DNA of 64,000 nucleotides, from NCBI GenBank assembly GCA_011009095.1, contig VTPC01091286.1:1-64000 (forward strand). Reading direction: 5' to 3'. Both the position numbers and the translations under genes were made by a program. A model generated the notes under the pieces. It saw nothing but the letters and a program-made list of their open reading frames with translations, was not told the origin of the DNA and did not search any database. Positions 1 to 11,936 of this stretch are shown here, piece after piece. This DNA comes from Ignelater luminosus. Lineage: Eukaryota; Arthropoda; Insecta; Coleoptera; Elateridae. The stretch's first letter is position 1. Every line of letters starts with the position of its first letter.

Positions 1-1440
1 CTAGGGATTTGAATTCATAGCAAGTACAAGACCCTGGACTTCATAAAGTATTAACATTTCTGAATTTCAGTTATGCATATTCTAGAATGGATTCAACAAG
101 CAGTGAATGGTGACAGCTTTTCTTTATCATAGTGCTTAATTAGCAAAGCTCTGATTTTATTTTAATTTTGATAGAATGATTACTGAGAATTCTGAAAGTT
201 TCATAGACACAGACTTTTTATGAAACTGAATGGTTATTCTCTAGTGAAGCTGATTTATGCAATTTCTGATGAATTTACTGACTTTTTCATCAAAAGCAAT
301 ATAGAATAAAAGTAAATATTAATATTGGTACGCTTAAAATGTAATTGGAATTTTTTTTGTTGCTTTTGGAAAAGAAAATTAATTTGCGAGGTAAAGTATA
401 ATTATGCAAAATACTTCATTCAAATGTTAATGCAGCAAGCTCAAATTTAACCCCTGATGTAACAGATTATTAAGCTTTGAATTTCATTGTGTCTATTCTC
501 TAGTAATATTAAATCCGAGTAATTTACAGATCCTGTATCGTGGGTGATCTAGGCTTGTATAATGTATATTAATTAATGAAGACAGTTACTTCTTTTAAAG
601 TATTTAGTTTTTCAAAAGCTTCAATCTTCATATTAGGAATTTTAACTACTTAACAGCTTTAATGTTTTTTCTTCATATTTTTCTTTTTTGTCTTTAAACA
701 TCTAAGTATACAAAAGGATATGCGTATATAGAATGGTTTTGATTACATTCCCAGAAATTGAGTCGTTCATTTCTTTTACTTTTAATTTTACAAATTGTAA
801 GACACTTAAAACAGCAAACCATCAAATGTGTAATGTAATACAACAGAATTTTACACTTTCTAAAGATTAACTGAAATTATCAGAAACCAATGAATTCAAT
901 TTCAGAAATGCTTTTTCAGTAAATTAAATGAAATGCGACGAGAGTAACAGAAAAACTAGTTCTAGACGTATTGAAAAATATGAATTTTAAAGTATCGATC
1001 ATTGTTTGCTGGTTACATAACGTTACTTTTGTAATTAATTTTCCTTTTTATTTTATTATTTATTTCTTATCTTTTATATGTGCTTTCATAGGCAGAGAAC
1101 ATTATCATTAACTAGTTTTTTGTTTTAACATTCACTAATTTAATCCTTTTGAAGATGATTGATTAATTGCTTGTATTAGGAAAGACATCCGGTATAAATT
1201 TCTAGTTTATTTGTATTGTTCCTTTGAAAAGAAAAAATGGTGTTGTATGTAACGATTACGTGTTGAAAAGGATTCTTTTGTATTTAATATTTGATGTCGC
1301 ATGGACAGCTTGGTATCTTTTACTAGTTTCTGTAAACTATGTTTATCAGTTAACGGGTTGGCGAAATCTTTAATTATTTATTATTGTAAGCAGGACACAG
1401 CGTATAACCGTTTTCATTTCATTTTATTTTCTTATTGTAG
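1..1440. other. No gene recognised
   Basis: AT-rich sequence without open frames of note. It may be intron of the candidate gene whose exon starts at 1441. Confidence 0.4.
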
Positions 1441-3054
1441 GGGAATGAACCTGTTACAGCTGTTCGTTGGCACTATTGGTTAGTTACTATCAATACTCTG
1501 GCCATCTTAATCTATGATTACCTTAATAAGAAGGCAGGTGATGCTAATTCATTTATTTCTTTCTAGTCGTTTCAAGTTATCTCAAGTAGAGATGAAATTT
1601 ATTTTATTCGGTTTAGTTATTTGATTATGACATGATTAAGATCTATCGTAGATGGAATTATGAATCCTGTTGGTTTCTTTTCATTAATTTGACTAGTAAT
1701 TATTATTATGCGTTGCGTTTTAGGTGTTTGGGAACTTTAGATTTTTTCTTTTCTTTTTTTATACAGTTTACTTTCCTGGTCTAGTTGATTAGCTTTACTT
1801 TAACAAAAATCTTTATTATTCATCCCTCCAATAAGAATTTTTAAATATTTTTACCTCGGTATAATTCATTTGTTTCAATTTTCCTAGTATGAATGTGTAC
1901 TTTTGTCACTGAGTAACCAAGTGACAATCGTTTGTCGAATTCTTTCTTGTTTCTTCTGGGATTAATTCGAGCATCAGTGACAGCAGAAAATGTTGGAGTT
2001 GTGCTAGTAGGGTATAGGGAGTCAAGTAGTAGACTATTTGAAGTTTTTTTGTGTGAAGCCTCAATAGTTCGAGGGTAAGTTTTACTTTTTCTCGGTGTTT
2101 TGGTTGGTCTAATGCAAGTTGGATTTGCATTTAGCTTCAACCTATCCCTCAAAGTTACCCTATTTGAGACCTTTTAGAATACCTGCGCTTGTAAAATTCA
2201 ACCCACCACGTGTTTGGAATTTTTGGTGCACACAACCACTCCGTGAGTTTACCCATATCAGTTATTGTTTCGAGAGGCCACCGCTTGGGATTTGTTTTAC
2301 CATATGCCCAGGTTGTATGCATCTAGGAACTGATGTTGATCTTGTGTACCTTATCATCAGATTTTTGTTATGTCATACCTATCAAAACTATAATTTTGTA
2401 TTAACCGTAATTTTGGTTATTAATGAAAATCATAGTTTGTCTTATAAGCGTTACCAGTATTATTCATATTTTTTTTTAATACTGCAATTAAAGACTTAGG
2501 AAGAAGTGAGGTATTGAGAGGTTTTGCTGGCGCGTAATAAGTTTTGTTACAGTATGGTATACTTCATAAAACACAGGCCTGATCCCAACTTCTTTAGATC
2601 ACCACAGCTAGCCTAATTTATCAACTACCCCTGTCTTAGAAGTCCACCATTCCAATCCCCCAGATTAACGCACTTGAGACGTCACCAATCACTTACCATA
2701 GCTTTGTGTTAAAGAACGCAACAGTCAACTGCTCCACAATTCTTGCTAAGAATTATGTTTAATCCAGCACGTCTACAATATTCCACTAGACTAAAAAGGT
2801 AAGCAAATTTAACGTTGACTTGTTTGCTAGCTTGGATACTCGTGGTTAGTTCCTGATCAACAGCCACCACCAAACAAGCAATCCTTGAAATCAGCACTAC
2901 CTTCCTTAAGTCGACGCTATATCTTACATTTCGTATAATACTTACATAATGTGTTGTATTGTATACAGGGACACATCAACCCGAAACTGCAAGATGCACC
3001 GCATCAGGCGACGGCATTCAGGGACGGCATGAAGAAGATGTGGGACAATTTTAA
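1441..3054 (+). CDS. Candidate last two exons of an unidentified membrane protein
   Basis: An exon-like block at 1441-1537 follows a long pyrimidine tract ending tattgtag and ends in a donor (gcag|gtgatg). It reads GNEPVTAVRWHYW followed by the hydrophobic LVTINTLAILIYDYLNKKA. It ends in phase 1. A GC-richer block begins at 2969 after gtatacag. In the matching phase it reads THQPETARCTASGDGIQGRH, then EEDVGQF and a stop at 3052-3054. AATAAA follows at 3261-3266. The 2969 block is also open in phase 0 to 3172, so linking the two exons is an inference. I do not recognise the protein. Any upstream exons lie left of the window or were missed. Confidence 0.4.
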
Positions 3055-3412
3055 CAAAAAATGTTATTATTGTTATTACTTTGCTTTTGATATAGAGGTG
3101 GTAAACGAAATCTCGCATCCGGGAGACAAAATATCTTGGTCTGTTCCTATAATCAGTTGCAGTGGCAAGTGAAGAGGGAGACAGGGAGGCCGCTCCGCCT
3201 CCTGTGCTAGTGCTGAGGATATAAAATTACCTTAAGAAAAGCAAATAAGAGAATAAGACCAATAAAAATTTGTACTTCTAAACCGAACTGCGTTTGGTTA
3301 CTGCCCTTCTGTGCCTCATTAGCTTCCCACAGCAAAGTTCCTACGACAAACTAGAAAGTGGTCTTGTAGATTGATTGTCCGTTACGTACGACAGCTACTC
3401 AAGCATAAAGAA

Positions 3413-3497
3413 ATGGATCCTGAAGAGATTCCTCCGGAGCTTATAGTCCAAACTTATGCCGACGCATGTACGATTTCTGCCAATTTTGGTTCTTAAT
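3413..3497 (+). CDS. Small CpG-rich ORF of 27 codons, unknown
   Basis: It begins MDPEEIPPELIVQTYADAC and stops at 3495-3497. A splice-donor-like gtgaag|gtaatt follows at about 3515. The 120 bp upstream are CpG-rich, unlike the surroundings. It could be the leader and first codons of an LTR retrotransposon, a first exon, or chance. Confidence 0.2.
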
Positions 3498-3499
3498 AA

Positions 3500-5720
3500 T
3501 CTGAATTCGTGAAGGTAATTGATATTATTTTTGTTTAATATCCTTAACGAATTCCTCTGTGAAATAAGCGCTTCTTAAAAGCAGTATTTGATAGAGATAC
3601 ATACATCTACCACTTTTCATAGTTTATTTCAAAATGCAGTTAGCACTTGATTCACGTCAGTAATCATGTCAAGATCCCAACAGAGCAATATTATCTAATA
3701 GTCTAAAGTCTAGGTTATCATTCAGGTTCAATCATTAAACTCGTCTTTACGTGTTTCACATTTAGCTTGTTATCAGCTTCAGACGCCCATTGTCTTAACC
3801 CGACCCTGTATTAACCATCTTTGTGTATTATAATAAAGTTCTATGACGTGTTCCTTTGTAAGTGTCTGAAAGCATTTTCTGAATTGGTATTAAGCAGCAA
3901 GATGGTTTGGAGTTTCAAATTTTTTTGACTTGTACATTCATGTTACTCTGTAAATTCTTCGACGGAGTATAGTCACAATTTTTGAAGATAATGATAATCT
4001 TCTAAAAACAACGACCCAAAACCTATCTAGGTAGTTCCAAGTGGTTAACTAGCAGAGTAGAACGAGGTAATCGTTGTATAGGCTTTTAGGCATCTGCGGT
4101 AGTCTTTAACTTCTGAATAATGAGCCAAGAATACCAAGACGGTTCTAAGTGCAATTATTACAGAAAGTTAAGCAGTTTAAGAAGTCGAGTTTATTTACAT
4201 ACAGTAAATGCAGTTTTAACTTTTATCGAATTAGAAGTATTGCAACACGATATGCTAATGTGACGCAACGATGATAAGAATCAAAAACACTTTAATTCAA
4301 ATTTCTATTATAAATAATATAATAACCTGATGCGAGAGATTTAAACAAAACACAAGACACAAACTGCGTGAAAATAAGATATTGCTAATTTATTAAAAAT
4401 AGGAAAATCAATTACTTATTTAAATTTTTTGTTAGTGACAAACTGTATTTAGATGTGTTAAACGTTTTAGAAAGGAAATCTTCTTTATTGTAAATATAAC
4501 GAGAGACTAGAGCAATTTATTTATGTAGTATGTACTCAGTTATTGTATGGAAACAGTCGATGGTAAAATTTCTAAAATTGTAAATTTCAATAATCTAGAA
4601 GTTTTTAGCTTTAACAGAATTTGATATGACTAAGTAAAAATAATTTCCGTTAATTTTAAAAATGTATATCTAGCTAGCGTTTATAAAAACATTAAATGAG
4701 CTCTTGATATAATATTGAATTTCCACCATTTGATGGAAAACAAGCCTACGCATTTTCAGAATAATACAGAAATTAAGTGATTTCCGAAAGGTTTAACAAA
4801 TCTCCTGGGATATGTTGGTTTAGAAATAGACCGTGAGAATTTCGCCTATGTAATTTATGGTTTCCTTTCTCACATTTTCACCTTTTGTTTCCTGAATGTA
4901 TCCATTATCCTAATTTAAAATACAGATGAAAATAAATCTAACTTTAGGCATTCAAATAAAATCAGCGAAGAAAGTTTACGCATTCAAAGACTTTTTTTAA
5001 GAATAATGATGATAATGGTGAAATAAATAATTCTTCGAGACATTCTATAGTTCTAGTAAGAGGATTTTAAAGAAGTTCCAAAAATGATTTTACATTATCG
5101 GGAAAATAAAAATTACATTTGATAAAATAGAGTTCCTGTTATTATTACATATTAACAAGCAATTAAACATCTGGGGAGTAGTACTAATAAATAATAAAAT
5201 ATTTCCTAGTAGTTTTTTATCGTTAGATAAAATAACAGAAATAATAAAACGTTTATTAAAAGAGTTTACTGAGAATTTCCGCAATTTTAGCAAAGTTCAC
5301 TAAAATAATTATGAAATTATCTACGATATAAATCAAATCTACGCCGTGATTCAAAAGTATGGAACCGGTCTAGTTAAACGGAAGGGAACTACCTATCAAT
5401 GCCAGTTTAAAATAATTTTGATTTCAAATGGTAATTTACTGTTTACTTATTAACGAGTAAATAAGGGTTTTTTTCTGCAAAATGTATATTTTATATAAAG
5501 TACAACTGCAAGATCAACGTGATGTAAGATCTAGAAATATAAGTTAATACATACATGCCAGGGTAGCTTCTTCTTTAGTTTTTTTTTCTTTATTTTAAAA
5601 AAATTCCGAAAATAATTAATTTTTTATTTGAATTCAAAAAAATGAAACTATAAAATAGAAATATTAATAAAAATATACAGTGTGTACCTTTTAATGCAAT
5701 ACACCCTTAGTATCTCGTAA
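3500..5720. other. No gene recognised
   Basis: AT-rich intergenic or intronic DNA. The short open frames, such as the - frame at 5090-5293, have low-complexity composition and no support. A terminal-repeat-like end (tatacagtgtgtacc) occurs near 5677. Confidence 0.4.
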
Positions 5721-5724
5721 AAAA

Positions 5725-5965
5725 ATGGAGATATCGAAATAAGAAAAAAAGCATCAATTTATTTATGGAGGGGGACATTAAAATACATAATTAACTCAAT
5801 AATATAGGTCGCTGTATTTGCTTTCGCACACTGTTGTTATCTCGTTGCTGTTGTTATTCCCTTTGTGAGAGCAAACACAGCGACCTCTATGAGTAAGTTA
5901 ATAATGTATTCTAATGTCCCATTTCATAAATTTTTCTCTACTTTCTTTCTATTCTATGTTTTTGA
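5725..5965. mobile_element. Foldback MITE
   Basis: The arms GGGACATTAAAATACAT (about 5772) and, on the other side, ATGTATTCTAATGTCCC (about 5905) are inverted copies. The pairing runs through AGGTCGCTGTATTTGC and GCAAACACAGCGACCT toward a short centre near 5845. No coding capacity is seen. It is probably a non-autonomous foldback element of Tc1/mariner origin. Confidence 0.65.
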
Positions 5966-6299
5966 ATTTAAATAAAAAATTTCATTTTTTTAAGATTTTC
6001 AGAATTTCCTTAAAATAAAGCAATTTTTTGGAAATTTTAAATTAACCAAAAATAATGTCACTGGCAAGATTTGAACTTGGTATTTTGTGTATATACCAAA
6101 AAACAGGTTAGAGCGGCAAGAGGATATTATCCCGACTTGCAAGTACTGGCTAGAATCTTTTAGCTCTTAAATCACTGAAAACTAGCAGATGTACTTTGAA
6201 ATTAAAATTTTGCAGTTTCAATTTAATTTTTTTTAAATAACAAAAAGCGGTTAAATTTGACATCACTGGAGAATTTATTTTTTTCTACACATATGATGT

Positions 6300-7232
6300 A
6301 CCCCAGGGGTACGCAGCAGGTTCTTCACGGGTACGCAAAAAATATAAGCAATGGCCGCCACTGCCGGCCGTAGTCTCATCGACGTTTAAATAACAAGTAC
6401 CAGGGTTTATCAGATTCCAGATCGCGCAGGTCGGGACAGTTTTTGTAAATCTACAGGCGAGGCAATATAGTACACTGCAGGTCAGTAGTTACTACACGAC
6501 TCTTGGTTACGACAATATCAACATAGCATCGTTTTATATGTTGCTTTTTAAGGTGATTTATCGCTGTTTGAAAAACATTAACTGCATCCGCTTCGATTTG
6601 CCTCACAGCATCTTTTCAATAAAACCTCTAAAGCCCAGACCTTAGGCATTCCGATTTTTCGGAGCGTCGCACGATAGCGAATTCGAAGTCCGAAAAGTCT
6701 TGTATGGTTGGTTGGGACTAGAAATAATAGACCTTAGAACGCCCAAACGGTTAAGATACCATTGAGAATATCACACACGCGATAAATCCGTACTTAATGG
6801 AGTTTTTGCTCAAAAGACACGATTCTGTGTATTCAAAATTTAAAATAGTCTTTCAAGTGTTCTGGTAACAATAGAGTACTTGTAAGACTACGTGGTATTG
6901 GGCGTAACATTATTTTTTGTGTAGAAACATTGGAATTATGTCCCAAAACATAAGAAAATAACGTCACGTGTTTCACAAAATTCTTTAATGTCAGTCAACG
7001 CTTAGGAATATCACAACATTTCGGACCATTTCGTATCAGGAGGTTCGACTCTCTCGTCGATACGCTGGACAAAAGAGTAAAAATCGGAACAGTCCCACAC
7101 ATACCGGGACTCCTGGTAGCGCTAATCAGCTTATACATTAGTTGCATTTTTTTAATATTGTGTATTAGGGATTCAGTTTGTGAAGATAGACTGTCTAGGG
7201 ATACGTAAGCAGGGAAAGGTTGGGAACCTCTG
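6300..7232. mobile_element. Non-autonomous hAT-like element remnant
   Basis: The left side carries CAGGGGTACGC repeats (6304, with a second gggtacgc at about 6338). The reverse complement of the right end reads CAGAGGTTCCCAACC (ending at 7232), a terminal sequence typical of many animal hAT elements. No transposase frame survives, and the 8-bp target duplication could not be confirmed. The left boundary is uncertain. Confidence 0.45.
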
Positions 7233-7379
7233 ATTTAGTAGGTTTAGATACTCGGAGCAGGCGGGTTATTTGACGCCTATGACAATTTAAGGAAATGAGT
7301 ACATGTGGTAGACAGGACGGTGTATAGTACGTTTAATGTCAATTTCAGTTGTCAAGAGCAGCGCCTAGTCACCACAGTG

Positions 7380-7590
7380 CCTGATGGTGAGAAACCTCTT
7401 AAATGTGATATATGGAATCATACTTTTTGTAGAGAAAGCAGATTTAAAACGCACGTTTGGCGATTCATAGTGGTGAGAAATTTTGTAAATGTAATATATC
7501 CAATTATTTTGCTTGGAATTAGCATTTAAAACGGCACATGATAATTCATACTGCTAAAAGGTGTTTTAAGTGTAATATAGGTAGTCCCAT
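7380..7590 (+). pseudogene. C2H2 zinc-finger pseudogene fragment
   Basis: Three degenerate fingers are readable across frames. The first is GEKPLKCDIWNHTFCRESRF followed by KTHV, with the second Cys of the pair now Trp. The second is HSGEKFCKCNISNYFAWN, then a stop, then HLKRHMIIHTAK. The third begins RCFKCNIG. At least one frameshift (near 7465) and one stop (near 7528) break it. It begins about 150 bp after the hAT-like end and is intronless over this span. It is probably a decayed retrocopy or duplicated exon. Confidence 0.65.
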
Positions 7591-7669
7591 TCAAACAGGA
7601 CCACACATTTATTTAAATATTTTAAAAACTACAAATGATAAACTCATAATATTTTACATTTATGTACTA

Positions 7670-8070
7670 TATTGCAACCGTTGTCGAACACCTTTTGCCA
7701 TTTCTCAGGCATCATGGAAATACCTTGATATAGGTCACGCCCCAAACCATCTTGCAAAATCTCATCAATCCTATTTTTGAGGACATCAAAGTTGGCTGGC
7801 ATATCAAGTTCCAGTCTTCAGATTGCCAAAACAGTTGAAATCACATGGCTGTAAGTCTGGCAAATATGGTGGCTGGATCCATGTTTCGATTTGGTTTTGA
7901 TCACGCATCACATTGGCAATGTGTGGACGCGCATTGTCATGTGCGAGAATAGGCTTCTTGACGTTGCGTGCCGCCATCCAATTTGGAATATTGCGAGCCA
8001 GAAAGTTTCGATACACCTCGCCGGTCACAGACGTCACAGTCTGTCCTTGCTATAGCGCCCTCTACTGTCT
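7670..8070 (-). pseudogene. Tc1/mariner transposase fragment
   Basis: The - strand reads NWMAARNVKKPILAHDNARP, then HIANVMRDQNQIETWIQPPY and LPDLQPCDFNCFGNLK, which covers the second and third catalytic Asp region (HDN and PCD). After a frameshift near 7805 it continues MPANFDVLKNRIDEILQDGL and MPEKWQKVFDNGCNI, the usual C-terminal helix. The HDN-to-PCD spacing is shorter than the 34 residues of mariner, which suggests a small deletion. The N-terminal half is missing. Confidence 0.8.
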
Positions 8071-8160
8071 TTGTAATATGCCAGCGAACGCGATCCTGTT
8101 TGAATGGGACTACCATATATGCATTCAGAAATTTACACGAAAAAACGATTTAAAAATCTA

Positions 8161-8914
8161 ATTCGTAGTGTTGAACACCTTTTAGAGTGTAACAGTAAAT
8201 AGTAAAAAAAAAACTTTTTTAAGAATTCTAACAATTTTTTACAATTGGTAGCAAACACGATAAATATTTCTTGGAAGTATCTTTGTAACCATTAATCAAG
8301 AACATTATACATCTAATAATTGTTAGAAAAATTACATAAAATATTGCATAGCATCAAACGGGTCTTAGATATAGCCAGCTCATAAATTATTTTCTATGTA
8401 CCGCTAATGATAAAATTTTAATTAGCTAATTTTAAGTGTTTTAGATATTTCGGATATTTGTTGATTTCTAAGGGCGAACATTAATTAAAACCTCAGTTTA
8501 ATAACGAATTTATGTAATGTTCTTAACAAGAACAACGTTAAAAACTTAAAAACAACTACAAACGACACAAACCGCTGTTTTCAGTTCAATGAAGCTTACA
8601 AGAGCCTAAGGTCGGATAGTTGAAGTTTCCCTAAGACTGTATAAAAGTAGGCTAGGACAACCTCGCTCCATCCATAATGTTCTATCAATAATATAACAAA
8701 TAGTGCTCGTTTGTTTTTCCAGTAGGGTATAGGATTATCCTCTTCTCTTCGCGATTTTGTCACATAACCTCAATAGATTATGATTTTACACTACTTCAGC
8801 ATATTTGAACAATGACTTTGAAAATAAAATGTCATAACCTAGCTTTATACAACCTTAAATGTTTTCTAATACTACTATGTGTATGTTTTGAACCAAAGTA
8901 TGTTTTGTTGACAT
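8161..8914. other. No gene recognised
   Basis: AT-rich spacer between the mariner fragment and the large foldback element. No motif was recognised. Confidence 0.4.
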
Positions 8915-8915
8915 A

Positions 8916-9893
8916 CAGTGTGTAAAGAAAGTAAGAAATAAAATTCATATTTTTTTATTATCGTTGTTTGAAAGGAAAGCTCGGACACGTCAATTTTATT
9001 TAATTTTATTTTTTTTTCTCCGGTTAATGTTAATTTCTTAGTTTACTACTATGAGACTATGACGTAATCGACTTTTTTTCTTAATGGAACCCCCTTATTT
9101 TTTAGCAAGAAAGAAAAAGTAGATTTTTTTCTGAGTTCAACAATACCCCACATGTGGTATTTAAAATTAGTAGTTTTAGAGATATGGAGAATTTAATAAT
9201 TAAATAATTAAATTTGAAATTTTAATGTTTTAATCTTCTGGTACCAACAGGATGGTGAACCCCCACTTTATTCACTTTGTGTTAAAGAATACCTAGATGA
9301 AGTTTTTCCTAATAGATTGATAGGAAGACGTGGTCCAATGGAATGGTCGGCTAGATCTCCTGATCTCACCCCACTTGATTTCTTTCTTTGGGGATATTTA
9401 GAATCACGTATTTATCACTCGAAACCTCGAGATCTTGAAGAACTGAGAGAAAAAAATCAAGTGGGGTGAGGTCAGGAAATCTATTCGGCCATTCCATTGG
9501 ACCTTCCTATCCATTTATTAGAAAAGAGTTGATCTAGGTATTCTCTAACACGAAGTAAATAATGTGGTGGTGCACCATCCTGTTGATACCAGACAATTAA
9601 AACATTAAAAGCTTAAGTTTAATTATATTCGTCAAAACCTCCATATCTCTAAATCTACTAGTGTTAAATACCACATGTAGGGTATTGCTGAATTCAGAAG
9701 AAATTCTATTCTTTATTTCTTACTAAAAATTAAGGGGGTTCCATTAAGAAAAAAAATCGATGATGTCATAGGTGCCAGAGTAGTAAACTAAAAATCCGGA
9801 GGAAAAAAAATAAAATTGACGTGTCTGAGCTTTTCTTCCAAACAGATATAATAAAAAAATATGAATTTTATTCCTTACTTTATTTACACACTC
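8916..9893. mobile_element. Large foldback element with transposase-derived arms
   Basis: The two halves are inverted copies of each other. The left end reads CAGTGTGTAAAGAAAGTAAG. The reverse complement of the right end reads GAGTGTGTAAATAAAGTAAG. TA dinucleotides at 8914-8915 and 9894-9895 fit a Tc1/mariner target duplication. The inner part of both arms encodes transposase C-terminal pieces. The left arm (+) reads EYLDEVFPNRLIGRRGPMEW, then SARSPDLTPLDFFLWGYLES. The right arm reads the same on the - strand to about 9455. About 60 bp of extra left-arm sequence (9386-9450) form the loop. It cannot encode a working transposase. Confidence 0.8.
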
Positions 9894-9899
9894 TATATC

Positions 9900-10182
9900 T
9901 ACATACACCAATTTTTTTAAGTTGAAACTGCCCATTAAAAATGAAAAATTATTTTTATTTATTTCCTATAACAATAATTTAATATGAAAAACCAAAACTG
10001 TGTCGCTTTCTAGTTGAAATAATCTTACAAGTATTTCGTAAAACGTCGTTCATACAACCAAAACGACACATAAGATAAAATGCTAAAAAGATTGTGTGAC
10101 TTTAATCATCCATCAAGTTAAAATCGAGACAGTAATCAAGTTCGCCAGATTCTGATTAATGAGAGGTTTAAGGACTACAAGA
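9900..10182. other. No feature recognised
   Basis: AT-rich. If the - strand exon at 10183 is real, this is its 3' UTR side. TTTATTTATT near 9955 gives a possible - strand poly(A) signal. Confidence 0.3.
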
Positions 10183-10271
10183 TTAATTTTTGGGTAAAAC
10201 CTGCTTTACACCACGAACGAACCTGGTGTACAGATAAAACCACGAAACAGCCAGTGCAGAGAAGCCACCTA
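10183..10271 (-). CDS. Candidate terminal exon with a membrane segment, unidentified
   Basis: On the - strand a pyrimidine-rich tract ending ttgttttag (acceptor at 10272-10273) precedes VGGFSALAVSWFYLYTRF, then VRGVKQVLPKN and a stop (10183-10185). The frame is open for 7 more codons upstream (FDIAAIVL), so the acceptor is not certain. It looks like a single-pass membrane protein's C-terminus with a basic tail. Codon choice differs from the AT-rich surroundings. No upstream exon was identified. Confidence 0.35.
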
Positions 10272-10274
10272 CTA

Positions 10275-11930
10275 AAACAATAGCAGCAATATCAAATTAA
10301 GTATTGGAAAACATGAAACCATCTTTTTTAGTAATCTTTGTAATACTTGCGAAATTTTATTTATTTGATATTGTCTTCCAGTTCATTTTGCAATGTAGAT
10401 AAATTCAGGTAGGTACTTGATTTAATACAACTTGTATGGATTGTTTTATATAAGCGTTATCCTGGGTAGAGACCGGGACTGTCTTCTGTGTATAAACTCA
10501 AATTTACATAATTGAGTTAAATTAGTTTTGAAGATCAATCGAAAATCGTCGTTTTGATGTCGCTATTTACATTAAATGCCTCTCTGCCTCGATCGTATTT
10601 ATTTACTTTGATTGACATATATGTGATGGCGACATTTAGTTTTAACATATTCATATTAATAAATTTATAAATTAATCGGTTTGTCTAACGAAGCATACAA
10701 AACCTTAAATTGTTGTTAATCATGCTTCAATTTTCATTTTCATTCGACCTACGCGTTTATGTGCAAATGCATCATTCGAGGACGTTTTTAAAGAGAAATA
10801 AATGAAATAAGAAGTAAATAAATAAATAATAAAATTTAGAAATATTCAAAGAAAATCAGAAACAGTGTGACAACTGAGAAAAAATAAATTTTCATTTCTC
10901 GTTAGTATCCTTTGAGTTCTTTAAATAAATCTTTTAATTACACGTTTTCGCCCTTAGGAAAGGCGCAATCAAGAGCATTTCTTGAATTCATATAATATTT
11001 ACTGTGAGATTTGTTAAATCAACCTAACTATGACCTTTCATTTTCTAACTTTATTTAAAGCCGAGAAAATAGCAGAAAATTATATACTTTCATAAAAAAA
11101 AAAGTATCTGTAGCAAGATTTATCTAGTACGTTAACTGCAGGAAAATATATATCGAAAATGTTGCTTGTCATCTTATGTCAGGAACTTAAAATAACGTAG
11201 GTATAAGAAAACAGACGTGCACAAGAAATGTAGGATCTTTCAACGCTATTTTAGTTTTTTGTGGTGAACTGCACGACCTAGAAAAATTTCTGTTTGGTTG
11301 AGTTTGAAAATGGATTTTTTTATTTATATGTCAGTAAAAATCGTATAATAAAAACATCTTGTATCAATTCCAACCAAAGTGTAAAAGCTGTTGCATTTGG
11401 TATATTCTTTCTGTGATTGCTGGTTTTGCTTTTTCTTTTTCCATTTAGATATGTATCATTAATTATCATTATCATTATTCCTCTGGTTCACAGCACTACG
11501 ACATATAGCAACAGATGAACAGTAAATAAAGATGCACAGTGTAAGATGAAAATGAAACTTTTACGTCACTGTCTTAGTTACCGCCGTCGAGAAGATTCTG
11601 ACTAAAAAGAGAAACGTAAAATACTGAATAAATATAAGTTAGCCATTTTGATTCCAGTGCCTGCCTATTGAATAATCAAAATATGGGGTAGCATCACATG
11701 GTTTACCCATCTACACACAGACTCACTCACTCGAGATCATCCAGGCTCTTTTTTCCTAATAGAATCGGTAGGCCCAGGTCTAGGGCCCTATAAGAAGAGA
11801 GGCCCATTTGAATAAAGTCTCCACCCGAAAAAATTCGCGAATTCAAAATTGCTTACAGCTCTAAACTATGTACCTGCACGATATGCCTCTTTGATTGTCA
11901 CGAACGTTATTAGGTGGTTCCAGCAACCTT
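10275..11930. other. No gene recognised
   Basis: AT-rich spacer. A GC-richer patch at about 11760-11830 (cggtaggcccaggtctaggg) looks like a transposon end but could not be classified. Confidence 0.35.
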
Positions 11931-11936
11931 TGAGCA

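Noticed and set aside
1841..2499. Overlapping open frames on both strands at 1841-2499.
   Set aside because: No domain, no splice context and AT-rich composition. Several overlapping frames on both strands indicate chance.
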